Of a stretch of 64,000 bases of DNA, positions 17,175 through 26,066 are shown in pieces. The notes under the pieces were generated by a model that ran no database searches, was not told the DNA's origin, and saw only the letters and a program-made list of their open reading frames with translations. Numbering within the stretch: position 1 is the first letter of the stretch; each line of letters begins with the position of its first letter. The stretch comes from Curtobacterium sp. TC1. GTDB lineage: Bacteria; Actinomycetota; Actinomycetes; Actinomycetales; Microbacteriaceae. Made by a program: the position numbers and the translations under genes. The DNA lies in assembly GCF_019844075.1 (NCBI RefSeq), contig NZ_CP081964.1, forward strand, positions 124,001-188,000, given 5' to 3'.

Positions 17175-18352
17175 GCTCGTGCTCGTCCGGGCCGGATGGC
17201 GAGGGGGATCGAAGCAGCGATCCGCCATCCACGGGTGCCATCGGGTCCCGCCTCGAGGATGCCGCCGAGCTGGGTGACGCGTTCTTCCATCCCGACCAGC
17301 CCGGAGCCTCCGGCTCGGGTCTCGTGCGCGCCTCCGGTGCCGTCGTCCTCGATGCTGAGGACGAGCTCGTGTCGCGAGGCCGTGATGTTCACGGTGAACG
17401 TGGTCGCGCTCGCGTGCTTGAGGGTGTTCGTGATGGCCTCCTGGGTCACCCGGTACACGGCGACCCCGATCGCTGCCGGAACTCGGTCGACGGCGCCGTC
17501 GGTCTGCAGTGTGGCACGCAGGCCGGCTGCGGTGACGAGGTCGAGCAGCGCCGGTACCCCGTCGATGCTCGGCGTGGGCAGCAGTCCATCGCTCGCTCGG
17601 ATCGTCCCGACCGCGTGACGGGTGTCGGCAAGGGCCGTGCGGGCGGTGCGTTCGATCAACCCGACGGCCTCGTCCACGCGCTCCGGTTGCCGAGCCGCCC
17701 TGCCCGTGCTGGCCGCCGCGAGGGTGACGATCACGGCGAGGCCATGGGCGATGACGTCGTGCATGTCCCGTGCGATCCGGGTGCGCTCGTCGGCGACCGC
17801 GAGCAACGTCTGCTGCTCACGTTCACGCCGTGCCCGAGCGCTCTGCTCCTGCAGGACCGCGACCACGCGGCGGTGGTTGCGGACCGAGGCACCGCACGCG
17901 GTCGCCGCGAGGACGAACACGGTGAGGACGGTCAGCATCTCCGTGACGTGGAGCCCGTGCGGCCACGTGACGGACGCTGCCACCGCACCCACCTCGGCGA
18001 TCCCGACCGCGACCGCGGTGTCCCGCACCGGGCGGTGGGCGGCGACCGTCGCCAGCGCCACCAGCACGCTCACGTCCGCAGCGAGCTGCACCCCGATCGA
18101 CCACTGCACGGCAGCGACGACGCTGATGCCGAAGAAGACGGCAACGGGCCATCGTCGACGCACAGTCAGCGGCGCGATCATCGCCAGCGACAGCGTGACG
18201 TACGCCACGAGCAGCGGGTCACCGGCCCGGGCGTGGAAGACCAGCTGCGGTGTCACCGCGACGGCGAGAGCACCGGCCATGACGGCATCCGCCACGATCG
18301 GGTGCGCCCGCCACCACTGCCGCACCGTGCTGTCGTGACCCAGGACCCTCAC
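17171..18352 (-). CDS. DesK/NarL-type sensor histidine kinase
   Basis: Membrane sensor kinase, 393 residues. About six N-terminal hydrophobic segments (residues 20-152) serve as the sensor, followed by a coiled linker. The dimerisation/phosphoacceptor motif ERTRIARDMHDVIAHG carries H198. The ATPase domain has the N box EAITNTLKHA and the G box GSGLVGMEER, both intact. This is the HPK7 class that partners with LuxR-type regulators. The GTG start at 18352 overlaps the stop of the upstream membrane gene (GTGA), and its own stop overlaps the regulator start, giving a tight three-gene operon. The signal is unknown; envelope stress is common for this class. Confidence 0.94.
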   Translation of the reverse strand: MRVLGHDSTVRQWWRAHPIVADAVMAGALAVAVTPQLVFHARAGDPLLVAYVTLSLAMIAPLTVRRRWPVAVFFGISVVAAVQWSIGVQLAADVSVLVALATVAAHRPVRDTAVAVGIAEVGAVAASVTWPHGLHVTEMLTVLTVFVLAATACGASVRNHRRVVAVLQEQSARARREREQQTLLAVADERTRIARDMHDVIAHGLAVIVTLAAASTGRAARQPERVDEAVGLIERTARTALADTRHAVGTIRASDGLLPTPSIDGVPALLDLVTAAGLRATLQTDGAVDRVPAAIGVAVYRVTQEAITNTLKHASATTFTVNITASRHELVLSIEDDGTGGAHETRAGGSGLVGMEERVTQLGGILEAGPDGTRGWRIAASIPLAIRPGRARA

Positions 18353-19158
18353 ATCCCGCTGCCGTCGAAGAACGCGGCCAGGGCGGGTGCCGTGTCCGCG
18401 ACGGTCGACAGGTTCGCCAGGAGCACGATCCCGAGGAACAACAGCATCCCGGGGAGCAGGATCCCGCCGCCGGCGAGCACCCGGCGGAGACGCCGATCGG
18501 CCTTCGGGGTCCGGGCCCGCTGCACCCAGATCGCCGCTGTCCCGGCGACGACCACGATGAGCGCAGCGACCGTGGTCACGACGAGTGCTGCGTGGTAGCG
18601 GCGGAAGTCATCGATGAGCGCGGCCAACGGCGGGGTCATCGTCCCGGACGCGAGCTCACCGCGGACCTGGAGCACCGAGGTGCCGTCCATCGGGAGGAAG
18701 TTCAGCACCGATGACAGCGGAGCCACCGCACCCTGCACGTTCGCCATCACGACCAGCAGCACGGCTGGGGTGATCGGAGCACCCAGGATGCCGACCAGGA
18801 ACAGCCCGACGCGACGCCCCCGCGATCGTGCCCGTGCGAACGCGGTCCAGACACGTTGCCCGACCGGGACCAAGACGACCAGCAGGGCGACCGCGACGAT
18901 CGCCTTCACGACGTGGAACACGGTCCAGAACGACACCGCGGCGGCCAGCGGCGAACTCGACGTCCGCCCGGACCCCACCCACTGCGCGAACCCAGAGGCC
19001 ACGGCTCCGGGAAGCGCCGCGACGGACAGGTGCGTCCCCGAGGACCAACCGGCGATCGCTGCCGGCCACACGACCACTGCGATCGTCAGCGCTCCAGCCA
19101 ACGTGAACCACACCACCCCACGGCGATCCACAGTTGCCGGCGTGTTCGTCATCGTCAT
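18349..19158 (-). CDS. Uncharacterised polytopic membrane protein of a two-component operon
   Basis: A 269-residue integral membrane protein with about five or six hydrophobic segments (near 14-36, 78-102, 116-140, 186-212, 236-258). I do not recognise a family. The extracytoplasmic stretch LSSVLNFLPMDGTSVLQVRGEL and later DDFRRYHAALVV separate the helices. Three ATG codons cluster at the start. The one at 19158 has the best spacing (5 bases) from the GGAGGG ribosome site. Its stop overlaps the histidine-kinase start, so it is probably a sensory partner or accessory of that kinase. Confidence 0.78.
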   Translation of the reverse strand: MTMTNTPATVDRRGVVWFTLAGALTIAVVVWPAAIAGWSSGTHLSVAALPGAVASGFAQWVGSGRTSSSPLAAAVSFWTVFHVVKAIVAVALLVVLVPVGQRVWTAFARARSRGRRVGLFLVGILGAPITPAVLLVVMANVQGAVAPLSSVLNFLPMDGTSVLQVRGELASGTMTPPLAALIDDFRRYHAALVVTTVAALIVVVAGTAAIWVQRARTPKADRRLRRVLAGGGILLPGMLLFLGIVLLANLSTVADTAPALAAFFDGSGM

Positions 19159-19327
19159 CATCACCCTCCACCACGTCGGGCGCATCCCGACGAGACAACG
19201 GTAGGGAGCGTGACCACACCGCCGCGTCCTCCCCGGACACGAGATGTGGGGTCGGCGAACCTCCTCCTCGGGGAGGACCCGGCAGACGGAACCCGCGAGT
19301 TTCACACGCTCGGCACGGTTCCGGGGT

Positions 19328-20140
19328 TCAGTCGCGGACGACCTCGTTGATCGCGGCCCAGCCGAGCGTCGGTGGTGCCGAGACCACAGCACCCGGCGTG
19401 CCGAACATCTGTGCAGCCCAATCGCTGGCGACGCTGTACGCGGCTTCGGCGATGGCCGATCCAGCGCTGATCCGGCTCGCCCCCGCTCGTGCGAGGTCAC
19501 CGACCGACAGGGTCCCGGGCCCGAACGCGACGTTGAGGGGCAGCTCGATCGCGTCCACGAGCATCGAGATCGTGGCGGCCGACAGCGCTCCGAGCACGAA
19601 GACGCCACTGGCGCCGGCCCTGGCGTAGGCGTTCGCACGGGTGAGCGTCTCCTCCACCCAGACGTCGCTCCCGGGCGCGCCCAGCAGGTGGGTGTCGATC
19701 CGAGCGTTGACGAAGAGTGGGATGCCGGCGTCATCCGCAGCCTGGCGGGCTGCGCGGATGCGGTCCTCCTGTTCCGCCACCGGCCGGAGGGAGTCCTCCA
19801 TGTTCACGCCGGAGACCCCGAGCTCGAGGAACGCGGACACGGTCGAGGCGACGTCGCCCGGTGTCTCGCCGTACCCGCGCTCGATGTCGGCGGTGAACGG
19901 GACGTCGACTGCCGCTGCGATCGGCCGCACGGCGTCCAGCGCGCCGTCCCGGGTCAGATCGTTGCCGTCCCGGTGACCGCGTGACCAGGCGACGCCGGCG
20001 CTCGTCGTCGCGATCGCACGCGCTCCGGCCGAGAGGACGATGCGTGCGGACGCGACATCCCACACGTTCGGCAGGACGACCGGTGCACCGAGGACGTGCA
20101 TCGAGTGGAAGTCTCGGGTGCGCTCGAGGTGCGTGCTCAT
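19328..20140 (-). CDS. Isocitrate lyase / PEP mutase-family enzyme
   Basis: TIM-barrel enzyme of the isocitrate lyase/phosphoenolpyruvate mutase superfamily, 270 residues. The pattern LPNVWDVASARIVLSAGARAIATTSAG, the metal-binding VPFTADIERGYGE, and VNMEDS with FVNARID are typical of the small PEPM-like lyases (oxaloacetate hydrolase or 2-methylisocitrate-lyase relatives). The exact C-C or P-C bond cleaved is not determinable. No phosphonate genes are nearby, so a phosphonate role is unlikely. ATG at 20140; divergent from the GNAT gene with a 52-base gap. Confidence 0.88.
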   Translation of the reverse strand: MSTHLERTRDFHSMHVLGAPVVLPNVWDVASARIVLSAGARAIATTSAGVAWSRGHRDGNDLTRDGALDAVRPIAAAVDVPFTADIERGYGETPGDVASTVSAFLELGVSGVNMEDSLRPVAEQEDRIRAARQAADDAGIPLFVNARIDTHLLGAPGSDVWVEETLTRANAYARAGASGVFVLGALSAATISMLVDAIELPLNVAFGPGTLSVGDLARAGASRISAGSAIAEAAYSVASDWAAQMFGTPGAVVSAPPTLGWAAINEVVRD

Positions 20141-20192
20141 CGTGCAATCTCAGCACATCGCCCATCGCGACGCTTCCTGGAGATACTGGGAC

Positions 20193-20696
20193 ATGCTCGA
20201 GCTGGTGAGACCACAGGCGACGTCCTTCCGAGCGTGGTCCGACGCGCATCGTGAGTGGGGCCCGGGCCTGCACGAGGACGGGTTCGGCATCACACCCCAC
20301 GACGACGTCGACGACGAGGACGGCTTCCGCACCTGGGTCGATCGGCTGCACACCCGCCCCGGCGCGCACTGGTGGATCGTCGAGGACGGTCGGGTGCTCG
20401 GCGGCATCGCGCTGCGCTCGCCGGGGGACCCGAGCGTGCCGCGGATGGGCCACGTCGGCTACGGGATCCGTCCGTCGGACCGTGGCCGCGGTGTGGCGAC
20501 GTGGGCGCTGGGACAGGTGCTCGCGCATGCGTCGCGGATCGGCATCGATCCGGTCCTCGCCGTGTGCCGCGACGACAACGTCGGCTCGATCGCGACGGTG
20601 GAGCACTACGACGCGACCCTCGTCTCGACCGAGCGACGCGGGACCGTCCGCCTGCGGCACTACGCGATCTCGAAGTCCCACCGACGTCCCGGGTAG
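20193..20696 (+). CDS. GNAT-family N-acetyltransferase
   Basis: Acetyl-CoA-dependent acetyltransferase, 167 residues. The acetyl-CoA pyrophosphate loop is VGYGIRPSDRGRGVATWALGQVL (R/Q-x-x-G-x-G/A form), preceded by WWIVEDGRVLGGIALRS and followed by VLAVCRDDNVGSIATVEHYDATLV, the late strand where the pantetheine binds. The layout fits ribosomal-protein/small-molecule acetyltransferases. Substrate unknown. The ATG at 20193 has a GGAG site about 10 bases upstream; an earlier in-frame start would overlap the divergent gene. Confidence 0.88.
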   Translation: MLELVRPQATSFRAWSDAHREWGPGLHEDGFGITPHDDVDDEDGFRTWVDRLHTRPGAHWWIVEDGRVLGGIALRSPGDPSVPRMGHVGYGIRPSDRGRGVATWALGQVLAHASRIGIDPVLAVCRDDNVGSIATVEHYDATLVSTERRGTVRLRHYAISKSHRRPG

Positions 20697-20714
20697 CGGA
20701 GCCAGCAGGGTCCG

Positions 20715-21155
20715 TCAGCAGCGCGGCGCCGCCACGCCCGTCGAGACGGCGGGTGCGAAGGGCCAGTCTGCCGGGTAGGCGAGTGGCACGGCCACGATCT
20801 GCACGTCGTCCTCGTAGGTGGTCCTCCCCGGACGGTCTGTCCGGAGCTCCACCCACCCGACGCCGTACCGATCGAGCAGATCCAGGTACTCGGCGCTCAT
20901 CGTGAGCAGGTCGGTCGCGTCCGTCCGGAACCAGGACCGCGCTCCCGGGTTGCGCACCTCGTCGAAGCACCCCGGCTCGACGGTCGAGGGATCGACGTAC
21001 ATGCCCTCGGCTCGCTCGTTCGCGGCGGCCAGCCAGCGCCGGTCGGTGTCGGTCAGCCGACCGGCGTCCCGCAGGCCGTTGGCGAGGGCGAAGATCCCGG
21101 GGAAGCGGCCGCGTCGGTTGGGCACCGCGCTCTGGAAGCGGACGAAGTGGGTCAC
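20715..21155 (-). CDS. Conserved hypothetical actinobacterial protein
   Basis: A 146-residue soluble protein of unknown function. I recall similar actinobacterial hypotheticals that share VPNRRGRFPGIFALANGL near the start, YVDPSTVEPGCFDEVRNPGARSWFR in the middle, and LLDRYGVGWVELRTDRPGRTTYEDDVQIVAVP near the end. No transmembrane segment or known catalytic motif is visible. The GTG at 21155 gives the family-like N-terminus (VTHFVRFQ); the longer frame adds an arginine-rich leader. It lies downstream of the permease gene on the same strand with an 87-base gap. Confidence 0.7.
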   Translation of the reverse strand: MTHFVRFQSAVPNRRGRFPGIFALANGLRDAGRLTDTDRRWLAAANERAEGMYVDPSTVEPGCFDEVRNPGARSWFRTDATDLLTMSAEYLDLLDRYGVGWVELRTDRPGRTTYEDDVQIVAVPLAYPADWPFAPAVSTGVAAPRC

Positions 21156-21242
21156 GGCTCGACGCGAGCCCGCGCGGGCGGATGCGCAGCCCGCTGGTCC
21201 CACGTCGTCACGCCGGACGCGCGCTTCGGCCGACCGCTCGCA

Positions 21243-22580
21243 TCAGTCGGCGCGCGGCTTCGCGGGGACGGCGCCGGTGGCGGCGTGCGCGGGGTCGGCG
21301 ACCTCGGTCGGGGGCGCGTCGGTGCCGCGCGCCCGTCCGATCAGGTCCATCAGGTGGTAGACGACGATCGCGGCGATCGTGCCGAGGATGATGCCGCCGA
21401 AGCTCGCCTGCCCGAACGCGAACGTGAAGTCCGCGATGCCGATGATCAGGGCGATGCCGGCGGTCAGCTGGTTCTTCGGCTTCGAGAAGTCGACACGGTT
21501 CTCGACCCAGATGCGGATGCCGATGACGCCTATCAGGCCGTAGAGCGCGGTGGTGGCGCCGCCGAGCACGCCGGCCGGCACCGAGGAGATGACGGCGCCG
21601 ATCTTCGGGGAGAGGCCGAGCAGGACGGCGGCGATCGCGGCGACCCAGTACGCGGCGGTGGAGAAGACGCGGGTCGCGGCCATGACGCCGATGTTCTCGC
21701 CGTAGGTGGTGGTGGCCGAGCCGCCGCCGACTCCGGCCAGCACGGTGGAGACGCCGTCGGCGAAGAGCGCGCGCCCGGTGAGCGGCGTGAGGTCACGGCC
21801 GGTGAGCTGCCCGACGCCCTTCACGTGCCCGACGTTCTCGGCGACGAGCGCCAGGACGACCGGCACGAACGCCAGGTAGATCGCGAGCTGCGACGGGTCG
21901 AACGCGGGAGCGGTGAACGTCGGCAGGCCGATCCAGGCGGCGTCGCCGACCTTCGAGTAGTCGACCTGGCCGCCGATGAGTGCTGCCACGTAGCCGACGA
22001 GCACGCCGATGACGATCGACAGCCGGCCGATCAGCCCCTTGAACAGGACGGTGACCAGGATGATCGCGGCGAGGGTGATGACCGCGACGACCGGGGCCGC
22101 CGTGAAGTTGTCCTTCGCCGCGGGCGCCAGGTTGAACCCGATCAGGGCCACGATCGCACCGGACACCACCGGGGGCATCAGCCGGTCGATCCAGCCGGCG
22201 CCGGCCAGGTGCACGACGAGCCCGACGATCGCGAGCAGCGCACCGACGACGATGATGCCGGAGAGCGCGAGGGGGATGCCGCCGATCTTCGTCGCGGCGC
22301 CGATCGGCGCGATGAACGCGAACGACGACCCGAGGTAGCTCGGCAGGCGGTTGCCCGTGATGAGCAGGAACAGGATCGTGCCGATGCCGCTGAACAGCAG
22401 GGTCGTCGACGGCGGGAAGCCCGTCAGCAGCGGCACCAGGAAGGTGGCACCGAACATCGCGACGACGTGCTGCACGCCGAGACCGATCGTCCGGCCCCAG
22501 GTGAGTCGCTCGTCCGGTGCCACGATCGTCGTCGCGGAGACGGTCTTGCCGTCGCCGTGCAGCTTCCACGGAAGTCCCAT
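21243..22580 (-). CDS. Uracil/xanthine permease (NCS2, UraA-like)
   Basis: Nucleobase:proton symporter of the NCS2 family, 445 residues, 14 predicted helices. The first helix region has VQHVVAMFGATFLVPLLTGF. The substrate-site helix carries LALVAENVGHVKGVGQLTGRDLTP, and the later GGSATTTYGENIGVMAATRVFS is the signature of the uracil branch (Glu in AEN and Glu in GEN). It should import uracil or a related base. The N-terminus MGLPWKLHGDGK fits the family; the frame continues upstream antisense to the M13 peptidase and is a shadow. Divergent from that peptidase. Confidence 0.92.
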   Translation of the reverse strand: MGLPWKLHGDGKTVSATTIVAPDERLTWGRTIGLGVQHVVAMFGATFLVPLLTGFPPSTTLLFSGIGTILFLLITGNRLPSYLGSSFAFIAPIGAATKIGGIPLALSGIIVVGALLAIVGLVVHLAGAGWIDRLMPPVVSGAIVALIGFNLAPAAKDNFTAAPVVAVITLAAIILVTVLFKGLIGRLSIVIGVLVGYVAALIGGQVDYSKVGDAAWIGLPTFTAPAFDPSQLAIYLAFVPVVLALVAENVGHVKGVGQLTGRDLTPLTGRALFADGVSTVLAGVGGGSATTTYGENIGVMAATRVFSTAAYWVAAIAAVLLGLSPKIGAVISSVPAGVLGGATTALYGLIGVIGIRIWVENRVDFSKPKNQLTAGIALIIGIADFTFAFGQASFGGIILGTIAAIVVYHLMDLIGRARGTDAPPTEVADPAHAATGAVPAKPRAD

Positions 22581-22661
22581 GCGATGACCGTACCGGCAGC
22601 CGTCCACAGCAGGCGACCCGGATCGACCTGCCCCATGGGGTCGGTGGCTATCGTGGACCGC

Positions 22662-24626
22662 ATGACCGACGTCGCACGTGCCTCCGGCATCCACACTGAC
22701 GAACTCGACCCCGCGGTGCGCCCCCAGGACGACCTGTACCGCCACGTGAACGGCACCTGGATCGCCGAGACGCCGATCCCCGACGACAAGGCCCGCTACG
22801 GCTCCTTCACGGTGCTGGCCGAGGCCGCCGAACTCGCCGTCCGCGAGATCATCGAGCGCTCGCAGCAGGCCGCACCCGGTACCGAGGAACGCAAGGTCGG
22901 TGACCTCTTCTCCTCCTTCACCGACGAAGCCCGACTCGAGGAGCTCGCCACGGCGCCGATCGAGCCGCTGCTCGCCGAGATCACGGCCATCGAGTCCGTG
23001 CCCGAGCTCATCGCCACCGTCGGACGCTTCGAGCGTCTCGGCCTGCCGAGCTTCCTGCAGCTCTTCGTCGACAACGACCCGGGCGACCCCGAGTCCTACG
23101 TCGTGTTCCTCGAGCAGTCCGGTCTCGGCCTGCCCGACGAGTCCTACTACCGCGAAGAGCGCTTCGCCGACATCCGGACGAAGTACCGCGAGTTCGTCGC
23201 GGCGATGTTCCCGCTCGCCGGGTTCGAGGACGGCGGCGACCGCACCGAGCACGTCATCGCGCTCGAGACCGCCCTGGCGTCGAAGCACTGGGACAACGTC
23301 ACCACGCGCGACAGCCAGAAGACCTACAACAAGCTGCCCTGGGCCGAGGTCGCGGCGCTCGCCGAGGGCATCGACCTGCAGACGTGGTGGCAGGCCATCG
23401 ACGCGCCGGCCGGTGCGTTCGAGACCGTCGTGGTGCGCGAACCGTCGTTCATCACGGGCCTGGCCGAGCTCCTGCGCGACCAGCCGCTCGAGGTCTGGAA
23501 GGACTGGCTGCGCTGGCAGGTCATCCGTGGCTCGGCCGCGTACCTGACGAGCGCGTTCTCGGCCACGAACTTCTCGTTCTACGGCACCGCACTCACCGGT
23601 GCGCCGAAGCAGCGCGAGCGTTGGAAGCGTGGCGTCTCCCTGGTCGAGGGCGCGATGGGTGAGGCCGTCGGGCGGATCTACGTGCAGGAGCACTTCGACG
23701 AGTCCTCGAAGGCGAAGATGGACGACCTCGTCGCCAACCTGGTCGAGGCGTACCGGCAGAGCATCACGGCGCTGGACTGGATGACCGACGAGACCCGTGC
23801 ACGTGCCCTCGACAAGCTCGACAAGTTCACGCCGAAGATCGGGTACCCGGTCAAGTGGCGTGACTACTCGGCGCTGCCGGTCGTGTCGGACGACCTCGTC
23901 GCGAACGTCCGCGCCGTCGCGTCGTTCCAGGTCGACCGCGAGCTCGGCAAGATCGGCAAGCCGATCGACCGCGACGAGTGGTTCATGACGCCGCAGACGA
24001 TCAACGCGTACTACAACCCGGGCTTCAACGAGATCGTGTTCCCCGCGGCGATCCTGCAGTTCCCGTTCTTCGACGCCGACCGCGACGCCGCCGCCAACTA
24101 CGGCGCGATCGGGGCCGTGATCGGTCACGAGATCGGCCACGGCTTCGACGACCAGGGCTCGCAGTACGACGGCGACGGCAAGCTCGAGAACTGGTGGACC
24201 GAGGCCGACCGCACGGCGTTCGAGGAGCGCACGAAGGCCCTCATCGCGCAGTACGACGCACTCGTCCCGACCGAGGTCCCGGACGGGCACGTCAACGGCG
24301 CCCTGACGATCGGTGAGAACATCGGCGACCTCGGTGGCCTGTCGATCGCGTGGAAGGCGTACCTCCTGTCGCTCGACGGCCAGGAGCCCCCGGTCGTCGA
24401 CGGCCTGACCGGTGCCGAGCGGTTCTTCCTGAGCTGGGCGCAGGCGTGGCAGATGGCGATCCGTCCGGAGGAAGCCGCGCGCCTGCTGTCGATCGACCCG
24501 CACTCGCCGAACGAGTTCCGCTGCAACCAGGTCGTCCGCAACATCGACGTCTGGTACGACACGTTCGGCGTGACCGAGCAGGACGCGATGTACCTCGACC
24601 CCGCCGAGCGCGTCGCGATCTGGTGA
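22662..24626 (+). CDS. M13-family zinc metallopeptidase (neprilysin-like)
   Basis: Zinc endopeptidase acting on short peptides, 654 residues, the normal bacterial M13 length. The zinc motif H489-E-I-G-H493 lies in VIGHEIGHGFDDQGSQYD. The downstream ENIGDLGGLSIAW supplies the third ligand Glu and Asp. NAYYNPGFNEIVFPAAILQFPFF is the substrate-side motif before it. No signal peptide or transmembrane anchor is visible, so this is a cytosolic form like many actinobacterial members. The ATG at 22662 precedes the conserved DDLYRHVNGTW. Its stop overlaps the next start by one base (TGATG), coupling it to the serine-hydrolase-like gene. Confidence 0.94.
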   Translation: MTDVARASGIHTDELDPAVRPQDDLYRHVNGTWIAETPIPDDKARYGSFTVLAEAAELAVREIIERSQQAAPGTEERKVGDLFSSFTDEARLEELATAPIEPLLAEITAIESVPELIATVGRFERLGLPSFLQLFVDNDPGDPESYVVFLEQSGLGLPDESYYREERFADIRTKYREFVAAMFPLAGFEDGGDRTEHVIALETALASKHWDNVTTRDSQKTYNKLPWAEVAALAEGIDLQTWWQAIDAPAGAFETVVVREPSFITGLAELLRDQPLEVWKDWLRWQVIRGSAAYLTSAFSATNFSFYGTALTGAPKQRERWKRGVSLVEGAMGEAVGRIYVQEHFDESSKAKMDDLVANLVEAYRQSITALDWMTDETRARALDKLDKFTPKIGYPVKWRDYSALPVVSDDLVANVRAVASFQVDRELGKIGKPIDRDEWFMTPQTINAYYNPGFNEIVFPAAILQFPFFDADRDAAANYGAIGAVIGHEIGHGFDDQGSQYDGDGKLENWWTEADRTAFEERTKALIAQYDALVPTEVPDGHVNGALTIGENIGDLGGLSIAWKAYLLSLDGQEPPVVDGLTGAERFFLSWAQAWQMAIRPEEAARLLSIDPHSPNEFRCNQVVRNIDVWYDTFGVTEQDAMYLDPAERVAIW

Positions 24627-25564
24627 TGGTGGAGCCGGACGCGGCTCGGTCGTCACGCCGTCGGCGGCCGGGGGACCGCTCAGGTGGTGGCGATCGGGCC
24701 CGCGGTCGGCACAGCGGTCGGACGGACGACCGCTTCAGCGCCACGGTCGAGGCCCTCGGTGCCCTCGCCCTCGACGGCGCCGGGGTCAGTGCCTCGGTGA
24801 TCGACACGTCGTCGGGCAAGGCCCTGCTCGCGGTCGACGACACCCTGGTGCAGCCCGTCGCGAGCCTCGGGCGCGTGCTGCTGCTGATCGAGGTCGCGGC
24901 GCAGCTCGAGGACGGCCGTCTGCACGGCGACCGTCTGCAGCGCATGGCGCGGGACACCGCGACCGGCGCCGGCCTGTGGCAGTTCCTGCAGGAGCCGACG
25001 ATGCAGGTGCCCGACCTGGCGACCCTGGTCGGCGCCACCGGCGACACGTGGGCGATGAACGCGCTGCTGTCGACGGTCGGCATCGACGCCGTCCGAGAGC
25101 GTGCGGAGTCGCTCGGCATCGAGCGGACCGCGCTGATCGACCGGGTGCGCGACCGTCGTGGCCCCGACGACGCCCCGGACGCCTCCGTCGCCCCGACGGG
25201 CGAGCTCGCGTGGGTGATGCGCGGGCTGGCGCTCGGTGAAGTCGTGGACGAAGCGGTCTCGAACCGGGTGCTCGGGTGGCTGTCACTGGCGAGCGACCTG
25301 AACCTGGTCGCCGGCTCGTTCGGCCTCGACCCCCTCGCGCACCGGGCGCTCGACCACGGGTTGCAGGTCGTCGCGGTCACCGGATCGAGCACGGGCGTCC
25401 GCGCCGAGGCCGGGATCCTCCGCGGTCCGGGCTCGTCGGTCAGCTACGCCGTGACGGTGACGTTCGACGACGCCTCGTTGCAGCGGCGTCTCGCGGTCAT
25501 CGAGGCACTGCGCACCATGGGTACCGAGGTGCTCGAGGCCGTGCACGCCCCCGCCCGCCGCTGA
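24626..25564 (+). CDS. Beta-lactamase-fold serine-hydrolase-like protein, degenerate active site
   Basis: A 312-residue protein with a class-A beta-lactamase-like fold. The region corresponding to S-x-x-K reads S80-L-G-R83, so the general-base lysine is replaced. The K-T-G element reads V251-T-G253 before STGVRAEAGILRG. The S-D-N element is weak (GDTWAMNALL). The fold signals (TGELAWVMRGLALGEVV; GVRAEAGIL) are otherwise clear. No signal peptide is seen and the N-terminal 30 residues are arginine-rich. It is translationally coupled to the M13 peptidase by TGATG. It probably binds a peptide or has altered chemistry; antibiotic hydrolysis is unlikely. Confidence 0.8.
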   Translation: MVEPDAARSSRRRRPGDRSGGGDRARGRHSGRTDDRFSATVEALGALALDGAGVSASVIDTSSGKALLAVDDTLVQPVASLGRVLLLIEVAAQLEDGRLHGDRLQRMARDTATGAGLWQFLQEPTMQVPDLATLVGATGDTWAMNALLSTVGIDAVRERAESLGIERTALIDRVRDRRGPDDAPDASVAPTGELAWVMRGLALGEVVDEAVSNRVLGWLSLASDLNLVAGSFGLDPLAHRALDHGLQVVAVTGSSTGVRAEAGILRGPGSSVSYAVTVTFDDASLQRRLAVIEALRTMGTEVLEAVHAPARR

Positions 25565-25606
25565 CCCCGGCGGGCGCGGTCCAGCGTCGGTCCGGTGGCG
25601 TTCCGC

Positions 25607-26026
25607 TCAGCGGAGCAGGACGAACGACCGCAGCGGCTGCGGCTCGACGTCGTGCACCTCGACGAACCCGCGCGACTCGTAGAACGCACGCTGGCCCGGT
25701 TCGGCGTCGGTCAGCAGGACGGTCTGCCGGACGTGGGAGTACCGACGCCGGACCGCGTCGAGCAGTGCGCCGCCGACGCCGGAACGATGCGCCGACGGCA
25801 CGACGAGCACGTCCTGGAGGTACACGATGGTCTGGCCGTCCGAGATCGTCCGCAGCAGACCGAGCAGCTGCCCGTCGTCGTCACGGGCGGTCACCACGGC
25901 GTGCGACCCCGCGACCGCGGCGGCGAGGGCTGCCGGATCGCGCGTGTAGGCCGTCCACCCGACGGCGTCGTACAGCGCCACGAGCTCGTCCGTACCGGGC
26001 CGTTCGTCCCTGATCGTGAACGTCAC
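25607..26026 (-). CDS. GNAT-family N-acetyltransferase
   Basis: Small acetyltransferase, 139 residues. After an N-terminal region (LVALYDAVGWTAYTRDP) found in a common actinobacterial GNAT subgroup, the acetyl-CoA loop reads VVPSAHRSGVGGALLDAV (R-S-G-V-G-G). The terminal strand is AFYESRGFVEVHD. The full GNAT core is present, with the tyrosine (FYESRGF) that commonly acts as general acid. Substrate unknown. ATG at 26026; convergent with the serine-hydrolase-like gene. A large inverted repeat lies behind its start. Confidence 0.88.
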   Translation of the reverse strand: MTFTIRDERPGTDELVALYDAVGWTAYTRDPAALAAAVAGSHAVVTARDDDGQLLGLLRTISDGQTIVYLQDVLVVPSAHRSGVGGALLDAVRRRYSHVRQTVLLTDAEPGQRAFYESRGFVEVHDVEPQPLRSFVLLR

Positions 26027-26066
26027 GGCTCCATCGTGCCCGAGTCAGGGCGCGAGACGCGGCCGC

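Noticed and set aside
19328..20140. Phosphonate biosynthesis gene (PEP mutase)
   Set aside because: Only the superfamily is supported. No phosphonopyruvate decarboxylase or other phosphonate gene is adjacent.
21243..24656. A 1137-codon minus-strand frame that would join the uracil permease to a long upstream stretch
   Set aside because: Upstream of the ATG at 22580 it runs antisense to the M13 peptidase and has no protein-like features. Only 21243-22580 is a gene.
24626..25564. Possible class A beta-lactamase conferring resistance
   Set aside because: The catalytic S-x-x-K and K-T-G motifs are degenerate and no export signal is seen, so antibiotic hydrolysis is not supported.
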